This document shows positions 20,875 through 31,591 of a stretch of DNA of 34,932 nucleotides, piece after piece. The DNA comes from Chara braunii. Its lineage: Eukaryota; Streptophyta; Charophyceae; Charales; Characeae. Position 1 is the first letter of the stretch. Every line of letters begins with the position of its first letter. The position numbers and the translations under genes are program-made. The DNA lies in assembly GCA_003427395.1 (NCBI GenBank), contig BFEA01000008.1:783634-818565 (forward strand), given 5' to 3'. The notes beneath the pieces are model-generated. The model ran no database searches. It saw only the letters and a program-made list of their open reading frames with translations, and was not told where the DNA came from.

Positions 20875-21429
20875 NNNNNNNNNNNNNNNNNNNNNNNNNN
20901 NNNNNNNNNNNNNNNNNNNNNNNNNNNNNNNNNNNNNNNNNNNNNNNNNNNNNNNNNNNNNNNNNNNNNNNNNNNNNNNNNNNNNNNNNNNNNNNNNNNN
21001 NNNNNNNNNNNNNNNNNNNNNNNNNNNNNNNNNNNNNNNNNNNNNNNNNNNNNNNNNNNNNNNNNNNNNNNNNNNNNNNNNNNNNNNNNNNNNNNNNNNN
21101 NNNNNNNNNNNNNNNNNNNNNNNNNNNNNNNNNNNNNNNNNNNNNNNNNNNNNNNNNNNNNNNNNNNNNNNNNNNNNNNNNNNNNNNNNNNNNNNNNNNN
21201 NNNNNNNNNNNNNNNNNNNNNNNNNNNNNNNNNNNNNNNNNNNNNNNNNNNNNNNNNNNNNNNNNNNNNNNNNNNNNNNNNNNNNNNNNNNNNNNNNNNN
21301 NNNNNNNNNNNNNNNNNNNNNNNNNNNNNNNNNNNNNNNNNNNNNNNNNNNNNNNNNNNNNNNNNNNNNNNNNNNNNNNNNNNNNNNNNNNNNNNNNNNN
21401 NNNNNNNNNNNNNNNNNNNNNNNNNNNNN
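20875..21429. other. Assembly gap (N run)
   Basis: 555 undetermined bases. The gap falls inside a retroelement, directly after the gag capsid region, so the true missing length may be larger. Confidence 1.
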
Positions 21430-22235
21430 ACTGTCCCGATTTCACTACCGAAGCGTACGACCCTTTTACCTTAGTGGTCATCTGCTCTTTTTGGAGAGCG
21501 AGATCGCGAAACCATCGATAGTTATACTTACCAGACTTCGATTCTGCCACGAGTTGTCCACGAATAGGCTCGGGCAAAGCACGTGAGTAGATATAAAGGA
21601 CCTGGTTGTCTTGTAGGTTTAGTCCAGGTACCTGCAACAGACGATCAACTTCACGCAACAAAGCTTCAACCGAAGTCCAACGTTTCTGGCCAATGGTGGT
21701 GAGTTCGTCGAAGGCCTTATCGGTCGTCGTCTCAGCCAGAAACCTCTCCAATGTTTTGGAGAAATTGCTCAAGATTCAGTGTGTTCGCCCACTCACCAAC
21801 GTCTTCAAAGCCAGCGGCATTGGCTTCGGCCAGCACCCATGCCTTAGCCACTCCTCCCAAACAAGATGTGGAGAATGCGACCTGACTCTCAAGCTCAATG
21901 GGTGTTGTCCCTACGAAAGTCTGGATTTCGTCAATCCACAACAACAGGTTTTCTTCCTTAAACGGTTCTTCCTTCTTAGCCGGTTCTTCTTTCTTCTCGG
22001 CTGGTTCTTCTTTGTTTCCTGCCGGTTCCTGGGACTCTTTCTTCGAGGGTCCAGGTTTGTCTTCCTTCCGCATTGCATCTTTCAGAAATTTCTCTTGGGG
22101 TGGTTTCCTTTCTACTTCCCCCTTCTTCGCCTCCTCAAAACTCACCTTGTCCTTTCCTTTCATCATTCTCATCATAGTTTCTAATGAGACAGTGTTAGAA
22201 TCTATCTTGTTTTCAAGATGAACAAGATAAGCCAT
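21430..22235 (-). pseudogene. Ty3-type gag, frameshifted, cut by gap
   Basis: Read from ATG 22235 downward; an in-frame TAA lies just upstream. The protein starts MAYLVHLENKIDSN, then a Lys/Glu/Pro-rich stretch with repeated EEPAEKKEEPAKKEEP. The capsid (retrotrans_gag-like) region follows, with LLLWIDEIQTFVGTTP, VAFSTSCLGGVAKAWV, SVEALLREVDRLLQVPG, QVLYIYSRALPEPIRGQLV and YNYRWFRDLALQKEQM. A frame change near 21765-21775 splits the capsid between LEQFL and KTLERFLAE. Gag forms the particle around element RNA. The primer site and LTR lie 1.2 kb upstream in the right orientation. Pol would lie beyond the gap. Confidence 0.85.
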
Positions 22236-23427
22236 AATAGATTGCAACAAGGATTACAGATCAGTCTCAGCTTCCTTGAAGTGAAACCGTGAACCCCCCT
22301 TGCTTTATAAGGTCCTCGACCCTCCGACCGGTTTCCATCATCTCAACAGCAGTTTAAGCGGTCTCAAGTTCATTCTCTGCAGCTCGCAGGTTGAACTGTC
22401 TGTGAACGTGCTGTTCAGCTGCTGGACCGGCACCATGTATCTCACCAAGCAATTGACGAAGAAGGCCCTTAAAGTTTGCCTACTTGCGTCAATCTGCCCA
22501 CGAGTTTTCAGTTCCCCCCCCTTCAGCATTGGCATAGACAATGAGAGGGATAGGAAAGAAGAGAAGTGGAATGAACCGCATCAGAATGGAGGCACGCAGA
22601 CTTTTCCAGTGAGAGTTCATTTTCCTACACATATAAATGCTGCACAATAAATAAAATCAAAAGACAAAAATAAATTCCACAACAAGAATAATCAACAAAA
22701 GAAATGAGTTGTCAATCAGTTTCTCTATTTTAAGTTTGCTGTCTGTTTTCTATGAGATGACGTTCTACAGCTACAGGTACCGCAGCCACGGCCAGTGTGA
22801 TCAAGACAACAGCACACTTGTGAGTACACACGGCAACCACAGACAATCAACAGGTAAGTAGAAAGCCAGCACAGCAATACAATCAATGGTTAGCTCCTAG
22901 TCTACCATCTGTAGAAGCAATGCAATCATCAACAACAAGTGCACACTTACACTCTCAGCAGCCTGTGTGCATGCCACGTGTCACACCTGGCTTGCCAACG
23001 CAGCAGTACTGCCACATCAGCATCAAGGACCGGAACTGTCTACAAGGAGGGATGCCATGTTGCAGTGCAGGTCTGCTACACACTCAACACTGGTATGCCA
23101 CTTCAAATGCAGCATCAGCAGGCAACAACGACATAGGTATGTGCCACATCAGACCATGCCCTGCATTTCACCACATGCCACGTCAACAGTACCAGCGCCA
23201 CGTCAGCCCGTTGCCAACTAAGCTCTTGCCGGTGTAGATCTTCAATGCAGCCTCGTCATCATCTTCAAGGGATTGTTGCTCGCACGTGCAATACTACCAT
23301 GTCTAGACTTGCAGTATGACTGCGCGTGTTATTAAACGCGTTTCGTTTTGCAGATGCGGCACTTCCCACTTACCTGGGTGCCACTTCAGAACCTGACAGC
23401 AGACAGCAGATTGCGATGAAGAAGTTT
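22236..23427 (-). other. 5' leader of the minus-strand Ty3-type element
   Basis: About 1.2 kb between the primer site and the gag start, without a recognised gene. It contains several CCACRTCA motifs near 22975-23205, like those of the LTR arrays. The length is close to the 1.3-kb leader of the plus-strand element at 32653-33961. Confidence 0.55.
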
Positions 23428-23439
23428 GCTCTGATACCA
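23428..23439 (-). other. Initiator tRNA-Met primer binding site
   Basis: The minus strand reads TGGTATCAGAGC, the standard primer site complementary to the 3' end of plant initiator tRNA-Met. It starts reverse transcription of LTR elements. The LTR begins three bases away at 23443, and gag lies on the correct side. Confidence 0.85.
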
Positions 23440-23442
23440 AAT

Positions 23443-24122
23443 TGAAATGAACCCTGTCTTGCAGATGCTCAGAAGTCGTCAAACCTCAGTAGTCTCATTA
23501 TTTGCATGAAAGTCTCCAAATCGTGAAGTGATATCTCACACAGTAACTCGTTACCATCACAAGAAGAAAGTGGAGGGGGAACAGACAAAGGAGAAAAAGA
23601 AAGATCACACAATAATCCCTTAGATCCCATTTCGTCTGCGGGCTTCCTCCCTCTCCACATCAACAATGATAACAAGTATATTCCTGATCACACACAGTAG
23701 TGGCACGGGGCACTATAACTCGTGAAGACCATGACACTTCAACTCGTGAAGACCATGAAGACATAGCAGATTCGGGTGTCGCCGTCAACCTCAGGTGAGT
23801 ACCTGATCCCCTTCATCCACAGATCCCGATCTTCCTCCTTCACGCAACCAGTTACCTTATGTAGTCAGCGTAGACAGTGCCACGTCAGCAATTGCGATAG
23901 GTGGCATATGCCACATCAGCATGAAACCAGAGGCAGCGCCACATCAGCATGCAATGTAGACCAGAGGTAGCGCCACGTCAGCATGCAATGTACACCAGAG
24001 GTAGCGCCACATCCGCATGCAATATAGACCAGAGGTAGCGCCACATCAGCATGCAATGCAGACCAGAGGTAGTGCCATATCAGCATGCAATGTAGACCAG
24101 ATGTAGCGCCACATCCGCATGC
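23443..24122 (-). mobile_element. LTR copy B (5' LTR of the minus-strand element)
   Basis: It begins TGAAATGAACCC next to the primer site and aligns with LTR copy A through the 34-bp array. It carries a small internal duplication near 23719-23760 (ACTCGTGAAGACCATG twice) absent from copy A. The outer end is not determined; the LTR may extend beyond 24122, perhaps into 24600. Confidence 0.75.
23936..24122. repeat. 34-bp tandem array, 5.5 units
   Basis: Units start exactly every 34 bp at 23936, 23970, 24004, 24038, 24072 and 24106. Each holds GCGCCACATCAGCATGCAAT then TAGACCAGAGGTA, with small changes. On the minus strand the core reads TGACGTGGC or TGATGTGGC. Confidence 0.95.
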
Positions 24123-25247
24123 CACCTCAGCAAGACTGGCGCAATAATGCAGAAGCGCCAGCATGCTGCCTCCCACCTTGTGCAGTTGTCCGCAACGCCT
24201 GTGCACAGCCAGCATGTAGCCAGCGTCGCGCCAGCATGAAGCCAACGTCTAGTCAAATTCGAGCCAGCGTCAAAGCAGCATAGCAAGCCTGAATGCTTGA
24301 CTCACTCGAGGCCAGCCTTAAGTAACCGAATGTCGAGGCTGTCTGGCCTCGGGTGCTTTCCCCGCAGTTGTCCAGAGTTTGTCACAGCTGAGCGCCCGGA
24401 TTGTTCAGTTGCAGACTTCTCCCGTAGACCTGATGCTGTCTAGGTACCTGTGTACAAACAAGTATGTGTGCTTGACCAGTGGACTGGGCTAGGTACCTTT
24501 GGACTTTGACTGTTGGGTTTCCGGCGGTTGACTTTTGTCAACTGTTTCTCGTCCAGGCCCCGAGTCTTGGCTGGGGTCTTTTTCCCCGTTTTGGCCTGGG
24601 CCTGTAGATTCTACGAGGCTTGCTACATGGGTTATTGCATGTGGAAAGATCACGACCTATCCTACAGGATCTCCTGTTTTCGTATTTTTTTCTTAATTTT
24701 TCTGAGCGTGAAAATTGCCAAAGTTGGCGCATGAAAATTGTGGGACTGGACCGGCCTGCGCCTCCCGGTTGCCCCCGCCCCCCAAAAGATCCGCTACGAA
24801 CTCACCGGAATTCCACTTTTGGTGTGGGGTAGAGTGGTGGTTTAAGCAAATGCGCAAAGTATAAGCTGGCGGCATGCTGAAAAATGAACAGGAGTAACTG
24901 GATTGCCAAGCCTGCTGAGAGAATGTCGGCTTAGCGTGTAGTCGGCTTGGAATGTCAGCCCAGCAATGGCCGGGGATGTGGCAACTGAGGTGCTCCTTCC
25001 TTGGGCGGAGCACGTGCGGTTGAGTGGGGTGGTGCTTTCTGCCCCTTTGGCTATCGCACGTCGCTCCCGCCTTGGCTGGGTGGAAGAGCTTCGTGTTCAC
25101 TGGGAGGGGCTTGAGTGCAAAGTGCGGCATTGCACTTACCTCACGGCTATCTCCTCTTTTGTTTGTTTTGGGTTCAATAGAGATTTTTGATTTCCTAAGC
25201 AGCATTGTTGCTGTTTTCTCGCTGGTAAATGTGGCATGTGTTTGCAG
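24123..25247. other. No clear gene; possible LTR remainder
   Basis: The left part has loose GCCAGCATG and GCCAGCGTC repeats, and CGAGGCCAG (24308) with CTGGCCTCG (24340) inverted. An open frame from ATG 24966 on the plus strand could be an exon upstream of 25248, but I recognise nothing in it. Confidence 0.4.
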
Positions 25248-25485
25248 TCTAAGAAATTTGCGTCATCAACTTCATCTTCGGAAGCAGGAACTGTATGTTG
25301 AGGCTGATTCACCACCGGAGGGAGGCCACAGACAAGCACAATCGTTGAGGGCAAAGGTGTGTCGTTCAGATGTGGTGTCTGCTGTGTGGAAGCTGGTTCG
25401 CTTGTGTATGGACGAGGACGGTGCAGAAGTTTGTGAAGCCGCGGGCGAGTACTTGGCCTCGGTAGGAACTCATGTCCTGAAATGA
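25248..25485 (+). CDS. Candidate host-gene exon, helical-repeat-like
   Basis: A pyrimidine-rich stretch and TTTGCAG (25241-25247) make a good splice acceptor. The frame beyond it looks coding: it is rich in Arg, Glu and Leu, and ends SDVVSAVWKLVRLCMD then VCEAAGEYLASVG and HVLK before TGA 25483-25485. The spacing of Ala, Leu and Val in the last 40 residues recalls a HEAT or armadillo helix pair. An alternative end is a donor at GTAGGA near 25462. No upstream exon is certain, and LINE 3 lies 220 bp downstream. It could also be an unrecognised transposon fragment. Confidence 0.3.
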
Positions 25486-25630
25486 AGTCTCGTAGACAGT
25501 GTGGACACATTTTTGTTTCACAATTTTCTATCACACCCCCATCTGCCCTCTTGTCATGTTTTATCACTCGAGGGTGCCCCTCTTTGGGCTGATTCATACA
25601 TATTGAAAAGCAAAATTTTAAAGTGGTAAA

Positions 25631-25705
25631 AAAGAGACCATAGCAAGTGAGAAAGGGTTTTGACAATCAATTGGTTTATAGAAAATCTGTGTTTCAGATA
25701 TCTCA
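25631..25705. repeat. 75-bp direct repeat, left of LINE 3
   Basis: It matches 28195-28269 over 75 bases with two substitutions (AAGTGAG/AAGCGAG and TTGACAA/TTGAGAA). It ends exactly where LINE 3 begins. It behaves like a target-site duplication, though unusually long. Confidence 0.9.
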
Positions 25706-28194
25706 CCTAGCCCCCCCCCCACACGGAATTAACACCCGTAGGCATGCAATGGGCAGACCCTGCAGTCCCAATCCGTCCCCTAGGAATCCTATTATCGGCC
25801 ATGATCAATAAATTGCACAGATGACAACAAGCCCATACATCACTCCTAGGCAGGGTTCTAGCCCTGAACAACTCGGTACGAGCCATGATGTGGTACGCTA
25901 CCTTGATTTGGTTCCCCTCTTCAGACTTCCAACAGCAGATCAAGAAAAGAGCAACAGCATACCTATGGACCGGTAACCCAGACAAACAACACTTCATCCA
26001 CAAAGTAGCATGGCAGATAGTCACCACGCCCAAGGAAAAGGGAGGACTAGGACTCCTAGATCCGACACGCCAAATACAAGCCTTACAAACAAAATGGATT
26101 CTGAGACTGACTCTACAGAGCAATCTGCAGTGGGTACCCCTTGCGCTCAATCACATCGAAGAACTGGATCCTTTCAAATCCCCACCAAACATGTCCGGCC
26201 TCTTCTGGGCATTTAACAAACGGTGGCCCCTTCCAAGAATGAACAAGTCCCGTGCCCCCCATCTGCACCGCCCGAGAAGGGAAGATGAAGTTCTAAGACA
26301 ACCCATTTTTGGCAACCCCTGGATCAAGGATGATAAAGACGAAAGCCTCTCCCTTTCCAAAACAGACGCCAAATGTGGGCGCTGGCTTGAAAAAGGAATA
26401 TGGCAAATCCAACATCTGTGGAATGACTCAACAAACAACTGGAAGGAGGAAAAGGACCTCAGAACTACCCTAAAAGGAAGCCACAACCTTCAAGCCAATC
26501 TAGCAAGCACGAAAGCATCCCAATAGAGTGGCGACACCTATTAAAATCAGAGCAAAAATGGATTGCACAGAAGAATCAAACAACTACAAGGCGCCTTTCT
26601 TAAGCGGAAGTACACAACAATGAATGGATTACATGCAGCATTTTCCCCCAGGAAGACCCAGGCAACCCGGTGAGCTTCCTGAACGCGGAAAGCAGAGCAG
26701 AGGGATCCTTTAAAGTAAGTATAAGAGTACTAGAAAGTGAACGAAATAGAGTATATCGGCCGGAGACTGACATCCGCCACCTCGAAATTGACCCCTCCGA
26801 ATGGTCATGGGGCATCCCAGGCACCACCGCTACGACAGTCCACAGACACAAAATAACAGACTACACCCCCAAACTAGGCTACAAACTGCTCTCCACTCCC
26901 ATCTCTACATCGACGATAGTACAGAAAAGATGGCAAAAGGAAGAAAGCGCACTGGCCAACGTATCCTTCAAACCCTCCTGGAATTCAATCTTCTGCGCTA
27001 GACCAGTTAAATTAGCCAGCCTACTCTGGCTCATAACCTATAGAGCAGTCCCTGTGAACCACTGGCTGGCACATAGTCGAAGAAAGGAGGACAGATCAGA
27101 ACAAGAATCATGGTGCAAAGTCTGCAACTCTCAAGCCACAGCGACACTCAACCACTGCTTCCTAGAATGTGAGAAGGCTCAGACCCTATGGAAGGAGATA
27201 GAACAGACTTGGAATAGGCATTCAAGCAAAACGTTACAAATCAACCCCAGCACCCTATTCTTAGACATCGAACAGGTCCCCCAGCTCAAAGGTTTCAACC
27301 TTTTCTTCTTCTCAGTAATCAGGAAAGCCTCACTTTGGGCGATCTGGAAAAGAAGATGCATCTCGACTTTTGAAGATTACACCAGCAACCAATAAACCCT
27401 CATAACTATCAAACACCTAATAGAGACCGAAATCCACGCCCTCTGGAAAGAAAACACAGATTCAAATACAAAACACACCAGACAAAAAACTCGAGCTAGA
27501 ATGTGAGAAGGCTCAGACCCTATGGAAGGAGATAGAACAGACCTGGAACAGGCATTCAAGCAAAACGTTACAAATCAACCCCAGCACCCTATTCTTAGAC
27601 ATCGAACAGGTCCCCCAGCTCATAGGTTTCGACCTTTTCTTCTTCTCAGTAATTAGGAAAGCCTCACTTTGGGCAATCTGGAAAAGAAGATGCGTCTTGA
27701 CTTTTGAAGATTACCCCAGCAACCAATAAACCCTCCTCATAACTATCAAACACCTAATAGAGACCGAAATCCACGCCCTCTGGAAAGAAAACACAGATTC
27801 AAATACAAAACACACCAGACAAAAAGCTCGAGATTACCAAAAGATTTACGGCAGGAAAACTGGGAGGAGGTAATCTGGGCACGATAGAAGGGAACAGACT
27901 GGTCTTGAAAGACTGGTTCACTCTGCCACCCATCACTTTTCCGGACCCGGGAAATCCCGCACAACCACCCAGGACACAATTCGACTTTCAACCGGTCCAA
28001 GGACCGACTGACAACCCAGATGTGCACATCTAACATCGATGGAGAGAATAACATGTTTTAAGCAAGGACTCAATCAGCCGGAGGAAAATCAAAGGAACAA
28101 GCAAAAGACAACTGATGAAGGGAACACGGGTCCCAGCCAACAACAGGCTAGCAGCCGACAAAAAAAGAATCATTAGTAATTTACTCTATCACCC
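25706..28194 (+). pseudogene. LINE 3: 5'-truncated L1-like pol with zinc finger
   Basis: The C-terminal half of a non-LTR pol. It opens at a C run (25711-25721), then AVPIR near 25765, a TGA at 25822-25824 where Trp is expected, AHTSLLGRVLALNNS, RATAYLWTGNPDKQHFIHKV and QALQTKWILRLTL. A frameshift near 26515 follows; the frame then continues in pieces to 27395. WCKVCNSQATATLNHCFLEC near 27113-27172 is the zf-RVT zinc finger with C-x2-C and H-x4-C ligands. The stop follows WAIWKRRCISTFEDY. The last 334 bp of the ORF region are duplicated. Its start corresponds to residues just after the RT active site, so no catalytic RT is present. Long direct repeats flank it. Confidence 0.9.
27162..27832. 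repeat. 334-bp tandem duplication within LINE 3
   Basis: Copies at 27162-27495 and 27496-27832 both start CTAGAATGTGAGAAGGCTC and end with CTCGAG. The second copy has a 3-bp insertion (CCCTCCTCATAAC) and few substitutions. It repeats the end of the zinc-finger region and the stop, so the second copy is untranslated. Confidence 0.95.
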
Positions 28195-28269
28195 AAAGAG
28201 ACCATAGCAAGCGAGAAAGGGTTTTGAGAATCAATTGGTTTATAGAAAATCTGTGTTTCAGATATCTCA
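28195..28269. repeat. 75-bp direct repeat, right of LINE 3
   Basis: The partner of 25631-25705. Unrelated sequence (AGATCCATCAAGAG) follows at once and is presumably the continuation of the host locus. Confidence 0.9.
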
Positions 28270-29119
28270 AGATCCATCAAGAGATATGTTATAAGAGAAA
28301 CTATTAGTGCTCGTTTCTCCTCTAACAAAGTCCGATCGTTCCCAAACCTATTATGCTGGACCTTTCTTTTGCCTCACCCTGGACCTCCCAAGCCTTGGCA
28401 CTTTGCAGGCAGAGCACACTTTTCGTTTTGGGTCAGGCTGTGTGATCTGGTGTTGGAAGCCTGAGGTTGCAGTTCGGGGAAAGGCATGCAAGACTTCCCC
28501 CAGGCTGCTAGAGTGTTGTGGTGGGAAGGCATCAGGGACAATGCTGGGTGAAGGCAAATCAAAAAGCTCTTCACACTGGTGCAGTGAACAAGAGAGACAT
28601 TTCAAAGTCTTGGTAATGGAGGCATTCCTGGCAATTTCATGAGTGCAATCACCTACGGAGGCCCGCAGTTGCAGTTCTTGTGCGCCCATGCTTAGCCAGC
28701 TCCATGCTTCTAAACGGGCCTGTGACCTCCTTTAGTGCTTGTGCAGTTGGAGAAGGGGTTGAATGAGAAGGGGTTGAAGGCAAATAAACAAGTTCATCAG
28801 CCTAGTACAGCAAAAAGAGAAATTCCACTACAAATTCTAATGGGGGTCTTCCTGCTAATGAAAAACATAGTAAGAGGCATTGTGATAGCTGCGAAATCCT
28901 GCCAATGGAGGTATTCCTGCTGACGAAAAACAAAGTAATAGACAATGTAGTGGCAAATTTTTTTTTTTGTCAACTGCTGATGTGACTAAATCTCATTTGT
29001 ATCGTAATTTTCGTAAACGATTTTGGTTAAACCGCCCTGAAAGCTGCATGGTATTGGATTCTGAAGAGAAAATGGTGTCTCAACGAGGAGGAATGGTCTA
29101 GGCTACTTGGGTCACCCGG
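28270..29119. other. No gene recognised; ~65-bp repeat near 28845-28965
   Basis: Neither strand shows a recognisable protein. Near 28849 and 28914 similar segments recur (TTCCTGCTAATGAAAAAC, TTCCTGCTGACGAAAAAC), with a fainter one near 28615. The region would adjoin the candidate exon once LINE 3 is removed. Confidence 0.45.
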
Positions 29120-29175
29120 CCGTGCACCCTGGGCAAGTCGCCCAGGGGTCACCTGCACGGGACACCCTGTGCAGG
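29120..29175. other. Two overlapping GC-rich hairpins
   Basis: CCGTGCA (29120) pairs with TGCACGG (29154), enclosing CCTGGGC (29128) and GCCCAGG (29140) with loop AAGTC. CCTGCAC (29152) also pairs with GTGCAGG (29169). The two hairpins share TGCAC, so they exclude each other. It may be the end of a foldback element. Confidence 0.55.
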
Positions 29176-29367
29176 CAAAAATCATCCCTTTATTTTTTAT
29201 TTTTTATTTTTTTTAACGTGGAGGCTTTCTGAGCATGGCCATAGGAGCCTAAATCTGGGCTTCTTTCTTTTTTAGAGTGTTGGCTGTCCAGGGGGGGGAA
29301 GTGGGCTATAAATTGGTTTTTAAGTGGCTAAAGGGGTTTATGAGGGGGGTTCCTTAGTCTGATTCTG

Positions 29368-29392
29368 TTTTTTTTTTTTTTTTTTTTTTTTT
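29368..29392. repeat. Poly-T tract (25 T)
   Basis: An uninterrupted T run. It could be the poly-A tail of a retroposed copy on the minus strand. The sequence to its left, 29200-29360, has several shorter T runs. Confidence 0.9.
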
Positions 29393-29570
29393 GTTGGCAC
29401 TGAGGCTGCCCGGTGTCACGTGCATTGGCCCCCGGCTTTTTCTGCAAAGGCGGAAGCCCTCCCACCGCATCTCGCACAAGTTGAAGAAAATAAAAAAGAG
29501 ACAGACAGCGTCGAATTGTCGTGAGCCGCCTAGATGGATGCGGTGATTTTGCCGCCACCACTCTAGCCGC

Positions 29571-29685
29571 GTGCGCCGGCCGTACCTCTCATGGTCCCCT
29601 GAGACAGGACATGTTCTTGCGAGGCACAACTTACCTTCCCTAAGGGGCTGTCACCACCCTTAGGGCCGTATCCATACCGAGCTAC
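29571..29685. repeat. Dispersed repeat, family shared with 8843-8962
   Basis: Same orientation and order of conserved blocks as 8843-8962, more diverged. It includes TACCTCTCA, GCGAGGCACAACTTACCT, GTATCC and ACCGAGCTA. Confidence 0.7.
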
Positions 29686-29769
29686 TCTGTAGTGTAGATT
29701 TTCCTGTGTTCTAGCTGCCAATCCGTCCCATGTGAGGCGTCTGCAGCCTCCTGTCGACCTTCATCCTTT

Positions 29770-31227
29770 ATTGCTCCTCTAGGCCCAGATTGGGGATGAT
29801 GCTTCGTTTGCTTAGGAATTCGGCTCTCTTAACGATTTGTCAGAATTGTGCCAGTCTTTCCACCTTGACTAGCCCATTTAGCCCTGCCACTTTCTCCCCT
29901 GCCAACCAAACCCGTTTGAATTTAGCAAGTATTACCTGTTCTGTATCTGGATTGCTCTCTACCCACAGTTTGACCTTCCTCCAATGACATAAGATCTCCG
30001 CTTCCATCATCTCTTTGGTTGATGCCCAAACCTTCTCCCGTGGATTCTTCGTACCTTCAATCATTCTGCTGTATCTCTCTTTCCATATGGCCCAGACTGT
30101 GACCTTGCGTATCATCCCAAACCAGATCTTTTCTGGTTTGCCAAAGTTAGAGGTTTAATTAATCCATAGTAGTTGGAAGGGGTGTTCAGGGAATGGAGAA
30201 GAGAATAGACTGTCCCATAGGCTTCTTTGCAGTTGATTAGACAACGAATCAAGTCTTCCTGTTCTTGATCCGAGCAGACTACACAGACATCAAAGCTGGT
30301 TGGATCGGTCTTCCTTAATACTTGTCGCCACCGGTTAACCGGAAGAGCAGCATAAGCTATGAGCCACTGCATGCTCCTTATTTTTATTGGTCTTCTTGTT
30401 TTGTATTTTTTTCCATGGAATTATCTGGTCTGCATCGTAACCGATTAGCTTGCTCCATCTTCCTTTGATAATTGGGTCTGGGTCTTTTGTTTTTAAAAGC
30501 ATCTTGTATCCTGCTTTAACTGTGTAATCGGAGATTGGAATTGCTGGTTTGGCTGTTCGTTTTCTGTCGAGGGGCCACACCCACTCTGCGGATTCTGAAT
30601 ATGATTTGGAGGTGTGTGTCTTCTGTGTCTTCTTCTCCCTGTCTTCGGGCTCCAGTCTTTGTTCATGACGCAGAACAATCCGGACATGTTGGCTGGGGAC
30701 TCCGTGGGGTGCCAAATTCCTGAGGCTATCTAGTGCTAGTTTGTTCCAGGGAAGAGATCGGAAGGGCTTTGGTGTCTTGTCTGGGGTCAATGATACCTAG
30801 CCCTCCAGAGGTTGGTTTCCTAGTGATATAGTGCCATGCTATCTTTGGGATGTAGTTCTCTGTGTTCGGGTCCCCTGACCACAAATAGGCCCTGTCTTCT
30901 TATTTAGAGCTTTGATGGTCTGATCTGGTATGGTCCAAATCGATGCTATGTACCACATCATTGAAAATATTGAGGTGTTGATGGTAGTGCCCTGCCCAAT
31001 AGTGACGTAAATGCTTTGACTCCATTTTCCCATCTTGTTGATTTGACTGGCCAGTAGGTTCTGTGCCATCTGGGGTGCCGGGCCGTCCTTCGGTACTTGA
31101 ATCCCTAGATATCTCATAGAGGTCTCTGGTTTCTCCCATGCCATCTGATTCCCCGGTTCTTGGAGCTGGGGGATGGGCTCGCCGGACAACCACCGTCCTA
31201 TCGTCTTCACCCAATTAATCTTTCATT
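29770..31227 (-). pseudogene. LINE 4: L1-like pol C-terminal part
   Basis: The minus strand reads from NWVKTIGRWLSGEPIP near 31215 through MRYLGIQVPKDG, GQGTTINTSIFSMMWY, then MSGLFCVMNKDW near 30685, WLIAYAALPVNRW near 30370, the zinc-finger position CVVC and CLINC near 30285-30230, and MIRKVTVWAIWKERY near 30115. It is colinear with LINE 3 but much diverged, so it is a separate subfamily. The zf-RVT histidine seen in LINE 3 (LNHCFLEC) is Arg here (LIRCLINC). Several frame breaks occur. It lacks the RT core; its 5' side ends exactly where an LTR starts, which suggests an insertion into it. Confidence 0.85.
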
Positions 31228-31435
31228 TGTAATGACCCGCCATAACACCGACTGAGAACACTGCTGATTTCTGAAGTTCTTCCGATGGAATGGATGCCTT
31301 GCTGAGATTCCCGCATTCTGCTGAGTTTTCTAAGTCTGTGTGTGTGTGTGCTTGGTGACCTGCATGCCTGTCTGAGTGCTTGTCGGCACAAGGGCACTTG
31401 TTTGTTTGGGAGGCCCGTAGGGCCGGTACTTACCT

Positions 31436-31591
31436 GTGGCCGTGACGTTGAGGGTTGCAGCAGGGAAAACACTCAAGTGGCGGAGCCAGACGCCTGCGGC
31501 AGCGGGAAATGTGGCCGTGACATTGAGGGTTGCAGCAGGGAAAACACTCAAGTGGCGGAGCCAGACGCCTGCGGCACTTAGAGCAGCGGGA
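31436..31591. repeat. 75-bp tandem duplication in the LTR
   Basis: Units start at 31436 and 31511 with GTGGCCGTGAC and share GTTGCAGCAGGGAAAACACT. One CpG transition (GACGTT/GACATT) separates them. A 12-bp insertion and a third partial unit follow. Confidence 0.95.

Noticed and set aside
20708-21586. Long open frames across 20875-21429
   Set aside because: Most of their length is the N gap, which cannot be judged as coding. Only the flanks on the minus strand look real.
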